Source of the DNA: Photobacterium frigidiphilum
GTDB taxonomy: Bacteria; Pseudomonadota; Gammaproteobacteria; Enterobacterales; Vibrionaceae
Length of the DNA stretch: 64,000 nt
Assembly: GCF_003025615.1 (NCBI RefSeq)
Contig: NZ_PYMJ01000001.1
Coordinates: 124,001 to 188,000 of the forward strand
Direction of reading: 5' to 3'
The position numbers and the translations under genes were made by a program. Below, piece by piece: positions 48,704 through 58,090 of the stretch. Under the pieces are notes generated by a model. It worked only from the letters and a program-made list of their open reading frames with translations. It was not told the DNA's origin and ran no database searches. Every line of letters starts with the position of its first letter. Position 1 is the stretch's first letter.

Positions 48704-50155
48704 TTAATCGATCTCCCTATTACTACCTACAGCATCTTGCCAGGCTTGTAATTTTCTATAAATTGTTGATGGGCTAACTTCTAGCAAACCTGCAGCACGA
48801 GGAACATTACCATCACACGCATCAATAGCAGCTTGTATTGCGCGTTTTTCGACAACCCAAAGCGGTTCAATTGCAGTCCGTTCAATGGGTTCGGTATGTA
48901 AGATGTCTTTCTGTACAATCGTACTTTTTTGTACTCCAGAGGCAATTCTTAGATGGGATGCAATTTCAGCGCCAGATATCTCACTAATTGGCGGTGGAAC
49001 CATTTGAAGAGTCACTTCTTCGCCAGAATTTAAAACGACAATATTACGAATAACGTTTTGTAATTCACGAACATTGCCCGGCCAAGTATGGAACTTAAAC
49101 AAATCAATAACGTCTGAAGAAAAACGACTAAAGTTTTTTCCTTCTTCCACAGACATTAATGCCAATAAAGCATGTGCTATTTCAATCATATCGTCACTAC
49201 GATCACGCAGTGGGGGCAAGGCAATAGGAATAACATGTAGGCGATAATAGAGATCTTCTCGGAAGCGCCCTTCTTGAACTTCAATCCACGGATTACGATT
49301 TGTAGCACATACAAAGCGTACATCAACAGTACTCGTTTTAGAAGAGCCTACTTTTTGATATGTTCCTGTTTGAATAAAACGTAGCAACTTGCTTTGCAAA
49401 TCCAAATCCATTTCGCAAAGTTCATCAAGAAACAATGTTCCTTTATGAGCCATTTCAACAGCACCTTGCCGCTCTGTCGATGCACCTGTAAATGCACCTT
49501 TAACATGACCAAATAACTCACTCTCAATGAGTTCTTTAGGAATAGCGGCACAATTTAATGCGACAAACGGTTTATCATTACGCGGGCTGGCTGCATGAAT
49601 CGCTTCTGCACACACTTCTTTACCCGTACCACTTTCACCCGTAACAAAAACAGTCGCCTTACTCGACGCTGCAGATTCGATAACACGATATACGGCTTGC
49701 ATCGGTATACTATTACCGATGAATCCCTGATATTGCGCTCCACCTTGTTTAGATTTAGATGATTGCTGACTTTTACTATTATCTTTTAAAGCATTATTCA
49801 CCGTAATGCGTAAACGATCAGCTTCGCAGGGTTTGATCAGAAAATCTTGGGCGCCGTGTCTCATCGCATCTACCGCAACATCAATGGAGCCGTGAGCGGT
49901 CATAATAACAACAGGTAAATTCTTATGGTTCAGGCGTACAGATTCAAGTACTTCCATACCTGTCATATCAGGTAAACGAAGATCTAGTAGGATAAGTTCA
50001 GGCACTGTCTCTTTCATGAAGTTCAGTGCATCCCTTCCTGTTCCGACAATCGTGACATTTAATCCTAATGGGTTTAGATAAGATTTATACAATGCCGCTA
50101 CCGATGCAGTATCTTCGACCATTAGGACTTGTCTTTGCTTTATTCCGCTTTCCAT
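48704..50155 (-). CDS. luxO: Quorum-sensing sigma-54 response regulator LuxO
   Basis: LuxO, when phosphorylated at low cell density, activates Qrr small RNA transcription with sigma-54. Domains in order: receiver with acidic pocket VED and phospho-site Asp58 ([13 protein letters not shown]), AAA+ sigma-54 activator domain with Walker A GESGTGKE and the sigma-54 contact motif GAFTGA, and a C-terminal Fis-type HTH ([20 protein letters not shown], then [12 protein letters not shown]). The ATG at 50155 has GGAG five bases upstream; a GTG two codons earlier is less likely. It lies divergent from a Qrr gene, as in other Vibrionaceae. Confidence 0.97.
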   Translation of the reverse strand: MESGIKQRQVLMVEDTASVAALYKSYLNPLGLNVTIVGTGRDALNFMKETVPELILLDLRLPDMTGMEVLESVRLNHKNLPVVIMTAHGSIDVAVDAMRHGAQDFLIKPCEADRLRITVNNALKDNSKSQQSSKSKQGGAQYQGFIGNSIPMQAVYRVIESAASSKATVFVTGESGTGKEVCAEAIHAASPRNDKPFVALNCAAIPKELIESELFGHVKGAFTGASTERQGAVEMAHKGTLFLDELCEMDLDLQSKLLRFIQTGTYQKVGSSKTSTVDVRFVCATNRNPWIEVQEGRFREDLYYRLHVIPIALPPLRDRSDDMIEIAHALLALMSVEEGKNFSRFSSDVIDLFKFHTWPGNVRELQNVIRNIVVLNSGEEVTLQMVPPPISEISGAEIASHLRIASGVQKSTIVQKDILHTEPIERTAIEPLWVVEKRAIQAAIDACDGNVPRAAGLLEVSPSTIYRKLQAWQDAVGSNREID

Positions 50156-50261
50156 TGCCACTCCACGCTATCTTTCCCTGAACTAATTGTAATCAATACA
50201 TAAATTTATGTAGTGTCTATTTTTGTATTTTTGCAAAAAACTTACGATTATTGCATTTTAA

Positions 50262-50288
50262 TTCGCAAAACGATTCGCAAAATGCGAA
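50262..50288 (+). promoter_or_regulatory. Candidate LuxO binding sites upstream of qrr
   Basis: The perfect palindrome TTCGCA-AAA-TGCGAA (50274-50288) and a preceding direct repeat of TTCGCAAAA (50262-50270) lie about 90-110 bp upstream of the sigma-54 promoter. The shape resembles the TTGCAWWWTGCAA LuxO sites of Vibrio harveyi, with C in place of the second T. Confidence 0.55.
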
Positions 50289-50371
50289 AGCCCTAGGAAG
50301 GTTAGCAGTAATTTATGACAAATTAATCGCTATACGCTGTATTTATGGCAAAATAGACATAATAAAAAAGT

Positions 50372-50387
50372 TGGCATAGGACATGCA
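50372..50387 (+). promoter_or_regulatory. Sigma-54 promoter of qrr
   Basis: TGGCATAGGACATGCA has GG (50373-50374) and GC (50385-50386) in the exact -24/-12 spacing of sigma-54 promoters. The predicted start is near 50398, where the Qrr RNA begins. Confidence 0.85.
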
Positions 50388-50397
50388 TTAATAGAAA

Positions 50398-50499
50398 TGA
50401 CTCTTAATGTAGAGTCAACCTAGCCAACTGACGTTGTTTGTGGAATGAATTCACTAAAACAATGATGCCAACCGAAACTATTACGGTTGGTTTTTTTTT
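50398..50499 (+). ncRNA. qrr: Qrr quorum regulatory small RNA
   Basis: A roughly 100-nt Hfq-type RNA. The conserved Qrr core CTAGCCAACTGACGTTGTT is at 50420-50438. A 5' stem-loop GACTCT / AGAGTC (50399-50404 and 50411-50416) precedes it, and a perfect terminator CCAACCG / CGGTTGG (50468-50474 and 50484-50490) with nine T ends it. Qrr RNAs base-pair with the mRNAs of the master regulator (luxR/hapR/litR) and with luxO itself. The sigma-54 promoter and divergent luxO complete the expected layout. It is convergent with uvrB, whose stop is 35 bp away. Confidence 0.95.
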
Positions 50500-50533
50500 A
50501 CCTGTAATTTGGTAAAAGAAATTGGGTATATCG

Positions 50534-52558
50534 TTAACTGTTCATGATAAATTGCTGGCGTAACGTATGTATTTTGTCACGGGCTTCGGCTGCTTTTTCA
50601 AATTCTAAGTTCTGCGCTAAATCATACATCTCTGTTTCTAGCCGCTGTATTTCAAGTTCTAACTGCTGAGGAGACAGATTTACATAAGTGCCTTTACTTT
50701 CAGCAACACGATTGAGCTGCGCAGCTTTATTCGTTCTAGAACGAGAACTTGGCTTACCCAGCTCAAGAATATCACCCACTTTTTTATTCAGCCCCTGCGG
50801 AGTAATACCGTTTTTTTCGTTATGGAGAGCTTGCTTCTCACGCCGGCGATTAGTTTCAAATATTGCCCGTTCCATTGAGCCCGTGATCTTATCGCCATAA
50901 AGAATAGCGCGGCCCTCAAGGTTACGTGCCGCACGACCAATAGTTTGAATCAACGATCGTTCTGAACGTAAAAAACCTTCTTTGTCTGCATCAAGAATAG
51001 CGACTAAAGATACTTCTGGAATATCGAGGCCCTCTCGAAGCAAGTTGATACCGACCAACACATCAAACTCACCTAACCGTAAATCACGAAGAATCTCTAC
51101 ACGCTCTACCGTATCGATATCAGAGTGAAGATAACGCACTTTGACACCATGCTCTGCAAGGTATTCGGTTAAATCTTCAGACATACGTTTAGTCAGTGTC
51201 GTTACTAACACACGCTCACCTTTCGCTTCTCTAATCCGAATTTCAGACAAAAGGTCATCAACTTGTGTTGCAACCGGACGCACCTCAATAATAGGATCGA
51301 GTAAACCTGTAGGTCTAACAACCTGTTCGGCAATATCATTACCCGATTGCTCTATTTCATATTTACCCGGTGTTGCTGAGACATAAATAGTTTGTGGGGC
51401 TAATGATGCAAACTCATCAAATTTCATAGGACGATTATCAAGAGCTGATGGCAAACGAAACCCGTATTCAACCAAGTTTTCTTTACGAGAGCGGTCACCT
51501 CGATACATAGCACCAATTTGCGACACAGTAACATGTGATTCATCAAGAATGAGCAAACCATCAGCCGGTAAATAATCAAATAACGTTGGAGGCGGCTCAC
51601 CTTCCTCACGGCCACTTAAGTAACGAGAATAGTTTTCGATACCCGAGCAAAAGCCTAATTCGTTCATCATTTCAATATCAAACTGCGTACGCTGTGAAAT
51701 CCGTTGCTCTTCTACAAGCTTATTGTTATCCATAAGCTGCTTGCGTCGAACAACCAGCTCATCTTTAATTTTTTCAATGGCTTCCAGAATTTTTTCTCGG
51801 GGAGTTACATAGTGCGTTTTTGGATAAATCGTGCAGCGCGGTAAATCTTTTTCAAGTATAGCGCCAGTTAAAGGATCAAATACGCTGATACACTCAACTT
51901 CATCGTCAAATAGCTCAATACGAATAGCATCATGTTCTGATTCCGCAGGAAAAACGTCGATGACCTCCCCTCTTACACGGAAATGCCCACGTTCAAAAGA
52001 AACGTCATTGCGCGTATATTGCAACTCAGCGAGACGACGGAGAATATCACGTTGATTTAACATGTCTCCACGGCGTACATGTAGCATCATTTTCAGGTAG
52101 GAATCAGGATCACCCAGACCATAGATGGCAGATACAGAAGCAATAATAATAACGTCACGACGTTCTAATAACGCCTTGGTAGCAGATAGCCGCATTTGTT
52201 CAATATGTGCGTTTACAGAGGCATCTTTTTCAATAAAAGTATCGGTTGTCGGCACATACGCTTCAGGCTGATAGTAGTCATAATAAGAAACAAAATATTC
52301 AACAGCATTATCAGGAAAGAATTCTTTCATCTCGCCATAGAGTTGCGCTGCTAGCGTCTTGTTCGGCGCCATGATAAACGTAGGACGATTGGATTCTGCA
52401 ATCACATTTGCAATAGTGAAGGTTTTACCTGAACCTGTAACGCCCAGTAAAGTCTGATGAGCAAGCCCTGAATCAAGCCCCTCTAATAATTGCTTAATCG
52501 CTGTCGGTTGATCACCTGCTGGTGAGAAACCAGAAGATAGAGAGAAGACTTTACTCAT
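50534..52558 (-). CDS. uvrB: Excinuclease ABC subunit UvrB
   Basis: UvrB is the damage-verifying helicase-like subunit of nucleotide excision repair. 674 residues from the start at 52558 ([17 protein letters not shown], matching the family); the open frame extends eight codons further. Walker A GVTGSGKT, the beta-hairpin region [12 protein letters not shown], helicase motif DESHVT and QTIGRAARN, and a C-terminal UVR domain ([19 protein letters not shown]) are present. The SD is weak. I found no LexA box immediately upstream, unlike E. coli uvrB. Confidence 0.97.
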   Translation of the reverse strand: MSKVFSLSSGFSPAGDQPTAIKQLLEGLDSGLAHQTLLGVTGSGKTFTIANVIAESNRPTFIMAPNKTLAAQLYGEMKEFFPDNAVEYFVSYYDYYQPEAYVPTTDTFIEKDASVNAHIEQMRLSATKALLERRDVIIIASVSAIYGLGDPDSYLKMMLHVRRGDMLNQRDILRRLAELQYTRNDVSFERGHFRVRGEVIDVFPAESEHDAIRIELFDDEVECISVFDPLTGAILEKDLPRCTIYPKTHYVTPREKILEAIEKIKDELVVRRKQLMDNNKLVEEQRISQRTQFDIEMMNELGFCSGIENYSRYLSGREEGEPPPTLFDYLPADGLLILDESHVTVSQIGAMYRGDRSRKENLVEYGFRLPSALDNRPMKFDEFASLAPQTIYVSATPGKYEIEQSGNDIAEQVVRPTGLLDPIIEVRPVATQVDDLLSEIRIREAKGERVLVTTLTKRMSEDLTEYLAEHGVKVRYLHSDIDTVERVEILRDLRLGEFDVLVGINLLREGLDIPEVSLVAILDADKEGFLRSERSLIQTIGRAARNLEGRAILYGDKITGSMERAIFETNRRREKQALHNEKNGITPQGLNKKVGDILELGKPSSRSRTNKAAQLNRVAESKGTYVNLSPQQLELEIQRLETEMYDLAQNLEFEKAAEARDKIHTLRQQFIMNS

Positions 52559-53020
52559 AATTGCGCGTCCAAAACAAGACAATAGGCCTCCATTTTGCGT
52601 TGAGATATTGTAAAGTCAATGCTAATGGCGACATTTGAATAAGAGGAAAAAAAGACCTAAATAATAATCGCAAGGGATTGACCGATATTTCTTATCGGCG
52701 TATTATTCTCGCCCACAGAGTTTCTCATGCTAGCCTTTACTCAGCTTCCTGCTGAAAATAAACATTGATATTCCCTTTTTTATTTTTTGATAAAAAAATC
52801 CATCCACAGCTTTTCCTCTTTTTGTTTCAAATCAATTCACAGTTATGTTTATAATAAAAATAATGTAAACCATTTATTCTAATAATCTATTCAAACTTAA
52901 TACTTATTTTTCAATCGCACTGATAACAAGTATTTATCCAGCATTATTCATATTGATAAAAATTCACATTGAAAATCATTTTATACATCGAAGGTACTTT
53001 TCTAGTGTCCATCAACACAG

Positions 53021-53043
53021 TTATCCACAGTTTCCGTGGATAA
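53021..53043. promoter_or_regulatory. Inverted pair of DnaA boxes
   Basis: TTATCCACA (53021-53029, exact consensus) is followed after six bases by CGTGGATAA (53035-53043), the reverse complement of TTATCCACG. The two form a perfect 8-bp inverted repeat. Confidence 0.65.
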
Positions 53044-53148
53044 CTAAGGTAAAGCCTTGTGCGGATAGGGGTAAAGAAAATCAAGATTTTTTTACAAAAA
53101 AATCAAATTAATCAGCAGTGCTTGATTTTCATACAGTGTGGTGTAAAA

Positions 53149-53187
53149 CGAGGCTAGTCATTAACGAGAAATGTTCACTAGCCTCAT
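53149..53187 (-). terminator. ruvAB terminator
   Basis: On the minus strand GAGGCTAGT / ACTAGCCTC flank an 18-base loop, followed by CGTTTT. It ends the ruvAB transcript. Confidence 0.6.
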
Positions 53188-53192
53188 TTATG

Positions 53193-53215
53193 TATACCCA
53201 AGATACCTCAACGAG
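53193..53215. repeat. Half copy of the TATACCCAAG repeat at the ruvB stop
   Basis: TATACCCAAGATACCTCAA followed by CGAG matches one arm and inner stem of the palindrome at 41702-41759. The ruvB stop codon (complement of TCA, 53208-53210) lies inside it. Confidence 0.75.
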
Positions 53216-54221
53216 CTTCTGGTATATCAAGCCCAAAATGCAAATATGCGCGGTGAGTTGCAATACGTCCACGCGGTGTTCGCTGTAAGAAGCCTTGTTG
53301 AATCAAGTAGGGCTCTAATACATCTTCAATCGTATCTTTTTCTTCACCGATCGCGGCAGCTAAGTTATCTAACCCTACTGGCCCACCCATGAATTTATCA
53401 ATAATGGCTAAAAGTAGTTTTCGATCCATATAATCAAAACCGCTACTATCAACATCTAACATATCTAAGGCTTTCTTTGCGGTATCTGAACATATAATGC
53501 CGTTACCCACCACTTCAGCATAGTCACGTACTCGACGTAATAAGCGGTTAGCAATACGTGGTGTACCACGAGCACGTTGCGCCATTTCTAACGCGCCCTC
53601 TTCTTCCATAGAAAGACCAAGGCAATTAGCACTGCGTTGTACAATATCTTTCAGATCGTCAACTTTGTAATACTCTAAACGCTGGGTAATACCAAATCGG
53701 TCGCGCAGCGGCGAGGTCAAAGAACCCGCACGTGTTGTCGCACCGATTAGAGTAAAAGGCGGTAAATCAATTTTAATAGAACGTGCGGCAGGCCCTTCAC
53801 CAATCATGATATCTAACTGATAATCTTCCATTGCTGGATATAGCACTTCTTCTACATGCGGGCTTAATCGATGGATTTCATCAATAAAGAGAACATCATT
53901 TGGCTCAAGATTGGTCAGTAGCGCAGCTAAATCACCCGCTTTTTCTAATACCGGTCCAGAGGTAGTGCGAATACTGACACCCATCTCGTTGGCAACAATA
54001 TTCGCTAACGTCGTTTTACCTAACCCAGGAGGACCAAAAATCAATAAATGGTCAAGGGCTTCTTCGCGAAGCTGAGCCGCTTTGATGAAAATCTCCATCT
54101 GACCTCGAACATGGTCTTGCCCTTGATAGTCATTTAATAACTTAGGACGAATTGCTCGATCAATGACTTCGTCATCGCGGCTTTCAAAACTATTTGATAT
54201 TAATCGATCAGCTTCAATCAT
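53208..54221 (-). CDS. ruvB: Holliday junction branch migration ATPase RuvB
   Basis: The AAA+ motor that drives branch migration with RuvA. 337 residues, the normal length. Walker A GPPGLGKT, Walker [11 protein letters not shown], sensor [18 protein letters not shown] and the C-terminal winged helix ending [14 protein letters not shown] are intact. The last codons and stop coincide with half of an intergenic repeat. ruvA lies 21 bp upstream on the same strand. Confidence 0.98.
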   Translation of the reverse strand: MIEADRLISNSFESRDDEVIDRAIRPKLLNDYQGQDHVRGQMEIFIKAAQLREEALDHLLIFGPPGLGKTTLANIVANEMGVSIRTTSGPVLEKAGDLAALLTNLEPNDVLFIDEIHRLSPHVEEVLYPAMEDYQLDIMIGEGPAARSIKIDLPPFTLIGATTRAGSLTSPLRDRFGITQRLEYYKVDDLKDIVQRSANCLGLSMEEEGALEMAQRARGTPRIANRLLRRVRDYAEVVGNGIICSDTAKKALDMLDVDSSGFDYMDRKLLLAIIDKFMGGPVGLDNLAAAIGEEKDTIEDVLEPYLIQQGFLQRTPRGRIATHRAYLHFGLDIPEAR

Positions 54222-54242
54222 AATGCGTTTGCCTGTTTAGCC

Positions 54243-54863
54243 TTATACCATCGAACGTAATGCTTCACGGATGATGTTTTCACTGCTCATCTCAGGCTTC
54301 ACCACTTGGGATACCACTTTTGCTGCCTGTGGCGCTTTATAACCTAAAGCAATAAGCGCACTTACCGCTTCATCTTCAGCACGTGCACTCGAGTATTTTT
54401 GTACTTCTGCATTTGATGCTGCTGCATCTGACGCTGGTGTGAATAGATCACCTTCACCCCACCCCTTCAAGCGATCTCTCATTTCGATCACTAAACGCTC
54501 TGCTGTTTTCTTGCCAACACCGGGAATTTTCACCAATGTCGTAATATCTTCATTTTCAACACTCAAAACAAACTGGCTTGCCGTCATCGCTGAAAGAATG
54601 GCTAAACCAAGCTTCGGGCCAACCCCATTGGCTTTTATAACTTCACGAAAAAGCTCTCGTTCGCTTTTTTTATTAAAGCCATACAGTAATTGTGCATCTT
54701 CACGGACAATAAAATGCGTACAAATGACCGCAGCCTGACCTACCTCAGGTAGCTCATAGAAACAACTCATTGGCATTTGAACTTCATAACCGATACCACC
54801 AACATCTATTAATACTTCTGGTGGCTGTTTCTCTAAAATTGTTCCACTAAGTCGGCCAATCAC
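54243..54863 (-). CDS. ruvA: Holliday junction branch migration subunit RuvA
   Basis: RuvA binds the four-way junction as a tetramer and loads RuvB. The open frame is 228 codons, but E. coli RuvA begins MIGRL, and the equivalent here is a GTG at 54863 ([19 protein letters not shown]), giving 206 residues. The OB-fold N-terminus, two HhH motifs ([12 protein letters not shown] and [15 protein letters not shown]) and the C-terminal domain that contacts RuvB are visible. A LexA box lies about 50-60 bp upstream of this start, which also argues that the longer frame is not translated. Confidence 0.95.
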   Translation of the reverse strand: MIGRLSGTILEKQPPEVLIDVGGIGYEVQMPMSCFYELPEVGQAAVICTHFIVREDAQLLYGFNKKSERELFREVIKANGVGPKLGLAILSAMTASQFVLSVENEDITTLVKIPGVGKKTAERLVIEMRDRLKGWGEGDLFTPASDAAASNAEVQKYSSARAEDEAVSALIALGYKAPQAAKVVSQVVKPEMSSENIIREALRSMV

Positions 54864-54910
54864 TGCACTATCTCTGTATGAGTTGAAATTGGCTCTAGGA
54901 TAGTAAAGTG

Positions 54911-54926
54911 CTGGATGGATATCCAG
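54911..54926 (-). promoter_or_regulatory. LexA (SOS) box of ruvAB
   Basis: On the minus strand CTGGATATCCATCCAG fits CTG-N10-CAG and differs by one base from the E. coli ruvAB LexA site as I remember it. The flanks extend it to an 11-bp hairpin (AAAGTGCTGGA / TCCAGCACTTT). Confidence 0.75.
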
Positions 54927-54991
54927 CACTTTATGTCTTTAGGTGAGTAGAAAAGCGGAGATGATATTCATTCTATTTACGTATTAAAAAA

Positions 54992-56452
54992 TCAACTCAC
55001 TTTCGGTGGGGATACGACTGCGTTTAAGCTGTCGGCTAAACCTTTTAATGCTTCAACACGTTGTGCTAACTGCGCCCCTTGTATCGCCACGGAATCTGAT
55101 ACTTTATTTGTTTCAACAACCCCCGTTGCTACTTCATGGCTTGCCGTATTTAACTCTTTTAATGCATGAACTTGATGGCTCATAATATCTGCTAGCTGAT
55201 TTACATCACCAGAAATACTGCTTACCTGCTCGATAATAGCCGTCAACTCTTGGGCTGTTGCTTTAATAATCATTTGACCGTGATGCACTTCTTTACGGCT
55301 TTTATCTAATAATGTACGAATTTCGAGTGCCGATTCATTACTTTTAGCAGACAACTCTCGCACTTGTGAAGCCACGACAGCAAAACCTCGTCCATGCTCT
55401 CCTGCTCGCGCTGCTTCAATCGCAGCATTCAATGCTAGCAAGTTAGTTTGATCAGCAACCGTTGTGATCAAATCAGCGACAGAGACAACTTCTGCATTAC
55501 TGCTTAAAATACGGTCGATAGCATTGGTTGATGCTTCTAGTGATTCGACGCTTTTTTGCGCTTGTTCACCCACCAATTGACTGCGTTGTTTTAGCTCAGT
55601 AACAAATCGGTCTGATTCATCAATACCTGATGTCATATGAATCAATTGCTGACTCATTTCTTCAGCTGAACTGGCCTGCGATTCGCAATTAATATTTAAA
55701 TGATTAACTTGCTGATAAAGCTCACCTGATTGCTGTTCCAATTGATTGGCAACATCTGATAACTGGCTAGCATTTGCATTTGCTTGTTGCAATACAATGG
55801 ATAGTTTTTGCTCGCCTTGTTGAGCATTATCAGCAATTTTTTGACTGGTTTGTTGAGCTTGTTCAGACGCAGAAAGCGCAGCTTGTCGTTGCTTCACCGT
55901 GTAGGCTTGCGCTATACCGATAACCACCAGCGGTAATATAATACCTGACCACGTTTCAACAATGTGCGCACTATCAGTCAGTATTAACTCTGGAAATACA
56001 TAACCACTTAAGGTGACGTTAACCATCCATGCTGAACTCGCAATAACGAACACACTCCACAATGTCGCCATCAAAGGTCTGGCAGTAAGAAAAAAAGCGA
56101 TCAGCAATAATGGCATCCAAAAGGATTGAGTGGAGTTGACGATACCACCACTTTGATAAACGATATTGAATGCATGTACTACCATGCCAACAAAACCAAT
56201 ATTGAGAGCTAATTCAGGCGCTTTGAATACTCTTAGCATCAAACCAGCAAACACTTCGCAAGCAATTAATAGCAGTGATGTCATTATCAACAATGAATGG
56301 TCGTGCTTATACCATTTGATCAAGCTATACATGCCAACAAAAAAAGAAAGCAGTGTAAAAAACACAAGCGTATCAACATAACGAGCTTGTTCGGTATTCC
56401 ACTGATGCGAAGGCGGCAAAAACAAATGTCGCCATATTGAGATGGGAGTCAT
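54992..56452 (-). CDS. Methyl-accepting chemotaxis protein with multi-span membrane N-terminus
   Basis: A 486-residue receptor. Instead of a periplasmic sensor it has about six membrane spans (within residues 25-190, for example LVFFTLLSFFVGMYSLI, LLIMTSLLLIACEVFAGLML, WSGIILPLVVIGIAQAY) with very short loops, no HAMP domain, then a cytoplasmic coiled coil with hairpin tip [17 protein letters not shown] (about residue 340). AAAGGAAAGG is the SD. It lies between ruvC and ruvA, genes that are usually adjacent. It probably senses a membrane or energy-related signal; the ligand is unknown. Confidence 0.9.
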   Translation of the reverse strand: MTPISIWRHLFLPPSHQWNTEQARYVDTLVFFTLLSFFVGMYSLIKWYKHDHSLLIMTSLLLIACEVFAGLMLRVFKAPELALNIGFVGMVVHAFNIVYQSGGIVNSTQSFWMPLLLIAFFLTARPLMATLWSVFVIASSAWMVNVTLSGYVFPELILTDSAHIVETWSGIILPLVVIGIAQAYTVKQRQAALSASEQAQQTSQKIADNAQQGEQKLSIVLQQANANASQLSDVANQLEQQSGELYQQVNHLNINCESQASSAEEMSQQLIHMTSGIDESDRFVTELKQRSQLVGEQAQKSVESLEASTNAIDRILSSNAEVVSVADLITTVADQTNLLALNAAIEAARAGEHGRGFAVVASQVRELSAKSNESALEIRTLLDKSRKEVHHGQMIIKATAQELTAIIEQVSSISGDVNQLADIMSHQVHALKELNTASHEVATGVVETNKVSDSVAIQGAQLAQRVEALKGLADSLNAVVSPPKVS

Positions 56453-56596
56453 GAAACCTTTCCTTTGATAATTTGATTTGTTGAACCATAGGTTTTTATT
56501 TAATCATGCTAAGTAAGGTAACTAACGTATTATGAAACTGATTGCTAGTATGACCTCTGACCAATATATGCTAATTACCAATACACTCACAAAATA

Positions 56597-56625
56597 AAAA
56601 GCAGCCAATGGCTGCTTTTATGATC
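56597..56625 (-). terminator. ruvC terminator
   Basis: AAAAGCAGCC / GGCTGCTTTT (loop AAT) with T-run TTTTTATTTT on the minus strand. Confidence 0.85.
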
Positions 56626-56674
56626 GGGCTAACACTATGCAAGCAAATACTTATTATTGCTTTATATTAATCAC

Positions 56675-57196
56675 TTAACGATAACGGCCACGGCGGGCAC
56701 TACTTGCTTTACCAGACATAGCAATTAATGTTTTATGTGTATGGGCATGACAAATGGCAACGGCTAAAGCATCGGCGGCATCTGCTTGTGGTTTACTGGA
56801 CAATTTAAGCACCGAGCACACCATATGTTGAACTTGAGCTTTATCTGCGGCTCCCGTACCAACCACGGCCTGTTTTATTAGACGAGCAGCATATTCACTT
56901 ACAGGTAAGTCAGCATTGACCGCTGCGACAATAGCACTACCTCGTGCTTGTCCCAGTTTCAACGCAGAACTAGCATTCTTCCCCATAAAGACTTCTTCAA
57001 TCGCAAACATATCGGGTTGGAATTGGGTGATCACTTCAGAAACACCCGCATAAATTTGCTTTAATCGACCAGGAATATCTTCAAAAGACGTTCTAATACA
57101 ACCACTACCGAGATATTCAAGGTTTCGACCAACCTGACGAATAACACCATAGCCTGTAATTCTAGAACCTGGATCTATCCCTAAAATAATCGTCAT
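56675..57196 (-). CDS. ruvC: Crossover junction endodeoxyribonuclease RuvC
   Basis: RuvC resolves Holliday junctions by paired nicks. 173 residues, as in E. coli. The catalytic acidic residues are visible: Asp7 in [12 protein letters not shown], Glu in [11 protein letters not shown] and Asp pair in [12 protein letters not shown]. It lies 37 bp after yebC, the conserved partner, and is separated from ruvAB by a chemoreceptor gene and its own terminator. Confidence 0.97.
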   Translation of the reverse strand: MTIILGIDPGSRITGYGVIRQVGRNLEYLGSGCIRTSFEDIPGRLKQIYAGVSEVITQFQPDMFAIEEVFMGKNASSALKLGQARGSAIVAAVNADLPVSEYAARLIKQAVVGTGAADKAQVQHMVCSVLKLSSKPQADAADALAVAICHAHTHKTLIAMSGKASSARRGRYR

Positions 57197-57233
57197 TTAC
57201 TTGTCACTGTGTTAGCGATAAATGCAACAACCA

Positions 57234-57977
57234 TTATAGTTGTTCAGCAATTTCATCTGTAATTTCACCATTATGGTAAACTTCCTGAACATCATCTAAA
57301 TCTTCTAACGCATCAATAAGACGCAGTAATTTAGGCGCTGTTTCTAGATCTAAATCGGCTTTCGTAGAAGGCACTAGTGTTACTTCTGCATTCACGGCAT
57401 CAAAACCTGCTATATCTAATGCATCTTTTACCGCACCAAAATCTGATGGTGTTGTGTATACATCAATAGAGCCATCATCATTGGTTTCAATGTCTTCTGC
57501 ACCACTTTCTAACGCCGCTTCCATCATTACATCTTCATCAAGACCTGCGGCATAAGAAATAACACCTTTTTTATCAAACAGGTAATTCACACTGCCATCA
57601 GTGCCTAAGTTACCGCCTGATTTACTAAATGCATTACGTACACCTGAAACGGTACGATTACGATTATCTGTCATGCATTCAACCATAACAGCCGTACCAG
57701 CAGGGCCATACCCTTCGTAGATAACCGTTTCTAAGTCTGCTTCTCCATCACCACCAGCACCACGTTTAACAGCACGGTTAATCGTATCGCGCGTCATATT
57801 GTTCGATAAGGCTTTATCCACTGCCGCACGCAAGCGAGGGTTATTTTCAGCTTCTGGGCCACCATCTTTAGTCGCAACAATAATCTCACGAATTAATTTG
57901 GTAAAAATTTTTCCACGTTTAGAATCTTGCGCAGCTTTACGGTGTTTAATGTTGGCAAATTTACTATGACCAGCCAT
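57234..57977 (-). CDS. yebC: YebC/PmpR-family protein (TACO1-like)
   Basis: 247 residues of the YebC family: [60 protein letters not shown]. Long listed as a transcriptional regulator; recent work links YebC and its mitochondrial homologue TACO1 to relief of ribosome stalling on proline-rich stretches. It lies between aspS and ruvC, the usual order, and is probably co-transcribed with ruvC. Confidence 0.96.
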   Translation of the reverse strand: MAGHSKFANIKHRKAAQDSKRGKIFTKLIREIIVATKDGGPEAENNPRLRAAVDKALSNNMTRDTINRAVKRGAGGDGEADLETVIYEGYGPAGTAVMVECMTDNRNRTVSGVRNAFSKSGGNLGTDGSVNYLFDKKGVISYAAGLDEDVMMEAALESGAEDIETNDDGSIDVYTTPSDFGAVKDALDIAGFDAVNAEVTLVPSTKADLDLETAPKLLRLIDALEDLDDVQEVYHNGEITDEIAEQL

Positions 57978-58032
57978 GAATACTCCGAATTTTAGTCAGC
58001 CTGTTGGCTTAAGGTTTCACGAGGATGAAAGA

Positions 58033-58056
58033 TTGGCCAGTGGAATCACTGGCCAA
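58033..58056. repeat. Hairpin between aspS and yebC
   Basis: TTGGCCAGTG (58033-58042) and its exact complement (58047-58056) with loop GAAT. There is no T-run, so it is more likely an mRNA-stability or processing structure than a terminator. Confidence 0.6.
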
Positions 58057-58090
58057 ATAGATTACGGTGATAAATTAAAGAACGAGGTCT

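Larger units (their letters stand above)
52559..53207. other. AT-rich intergenic region with DnaA boxes between ruvB and uvrB
   Basis: 649 bp without a credible ORF. It contains an inverted pair of DnaA boxes (53021-53043), a palindromic A/T segment GATTTTTTT-AC-AAAAAAATC at about 53086-53105, weaker DnaA-like sequences (TTATCCAGC near 52935, CCATCCACA near 52802) and the ruvB terminator (53149-53187). Confidence 0.55.

Noticed and set aside
52583..52800. LexA box for uvrB
   Set aside because: No CTG-N10-CAG was found near the start. A partial match ending TTTATCCAG near 52930 lacks the left half.
53021..53043. Chromosomal origin of replication
   Set aside because: Two DnaA boxes in AT-rich DNA are suggestive, but no dnaA, dnaN, gidA or mioC is nearby and there is no array of boxes or 13-mers; a regulatory or titration site is more likely.
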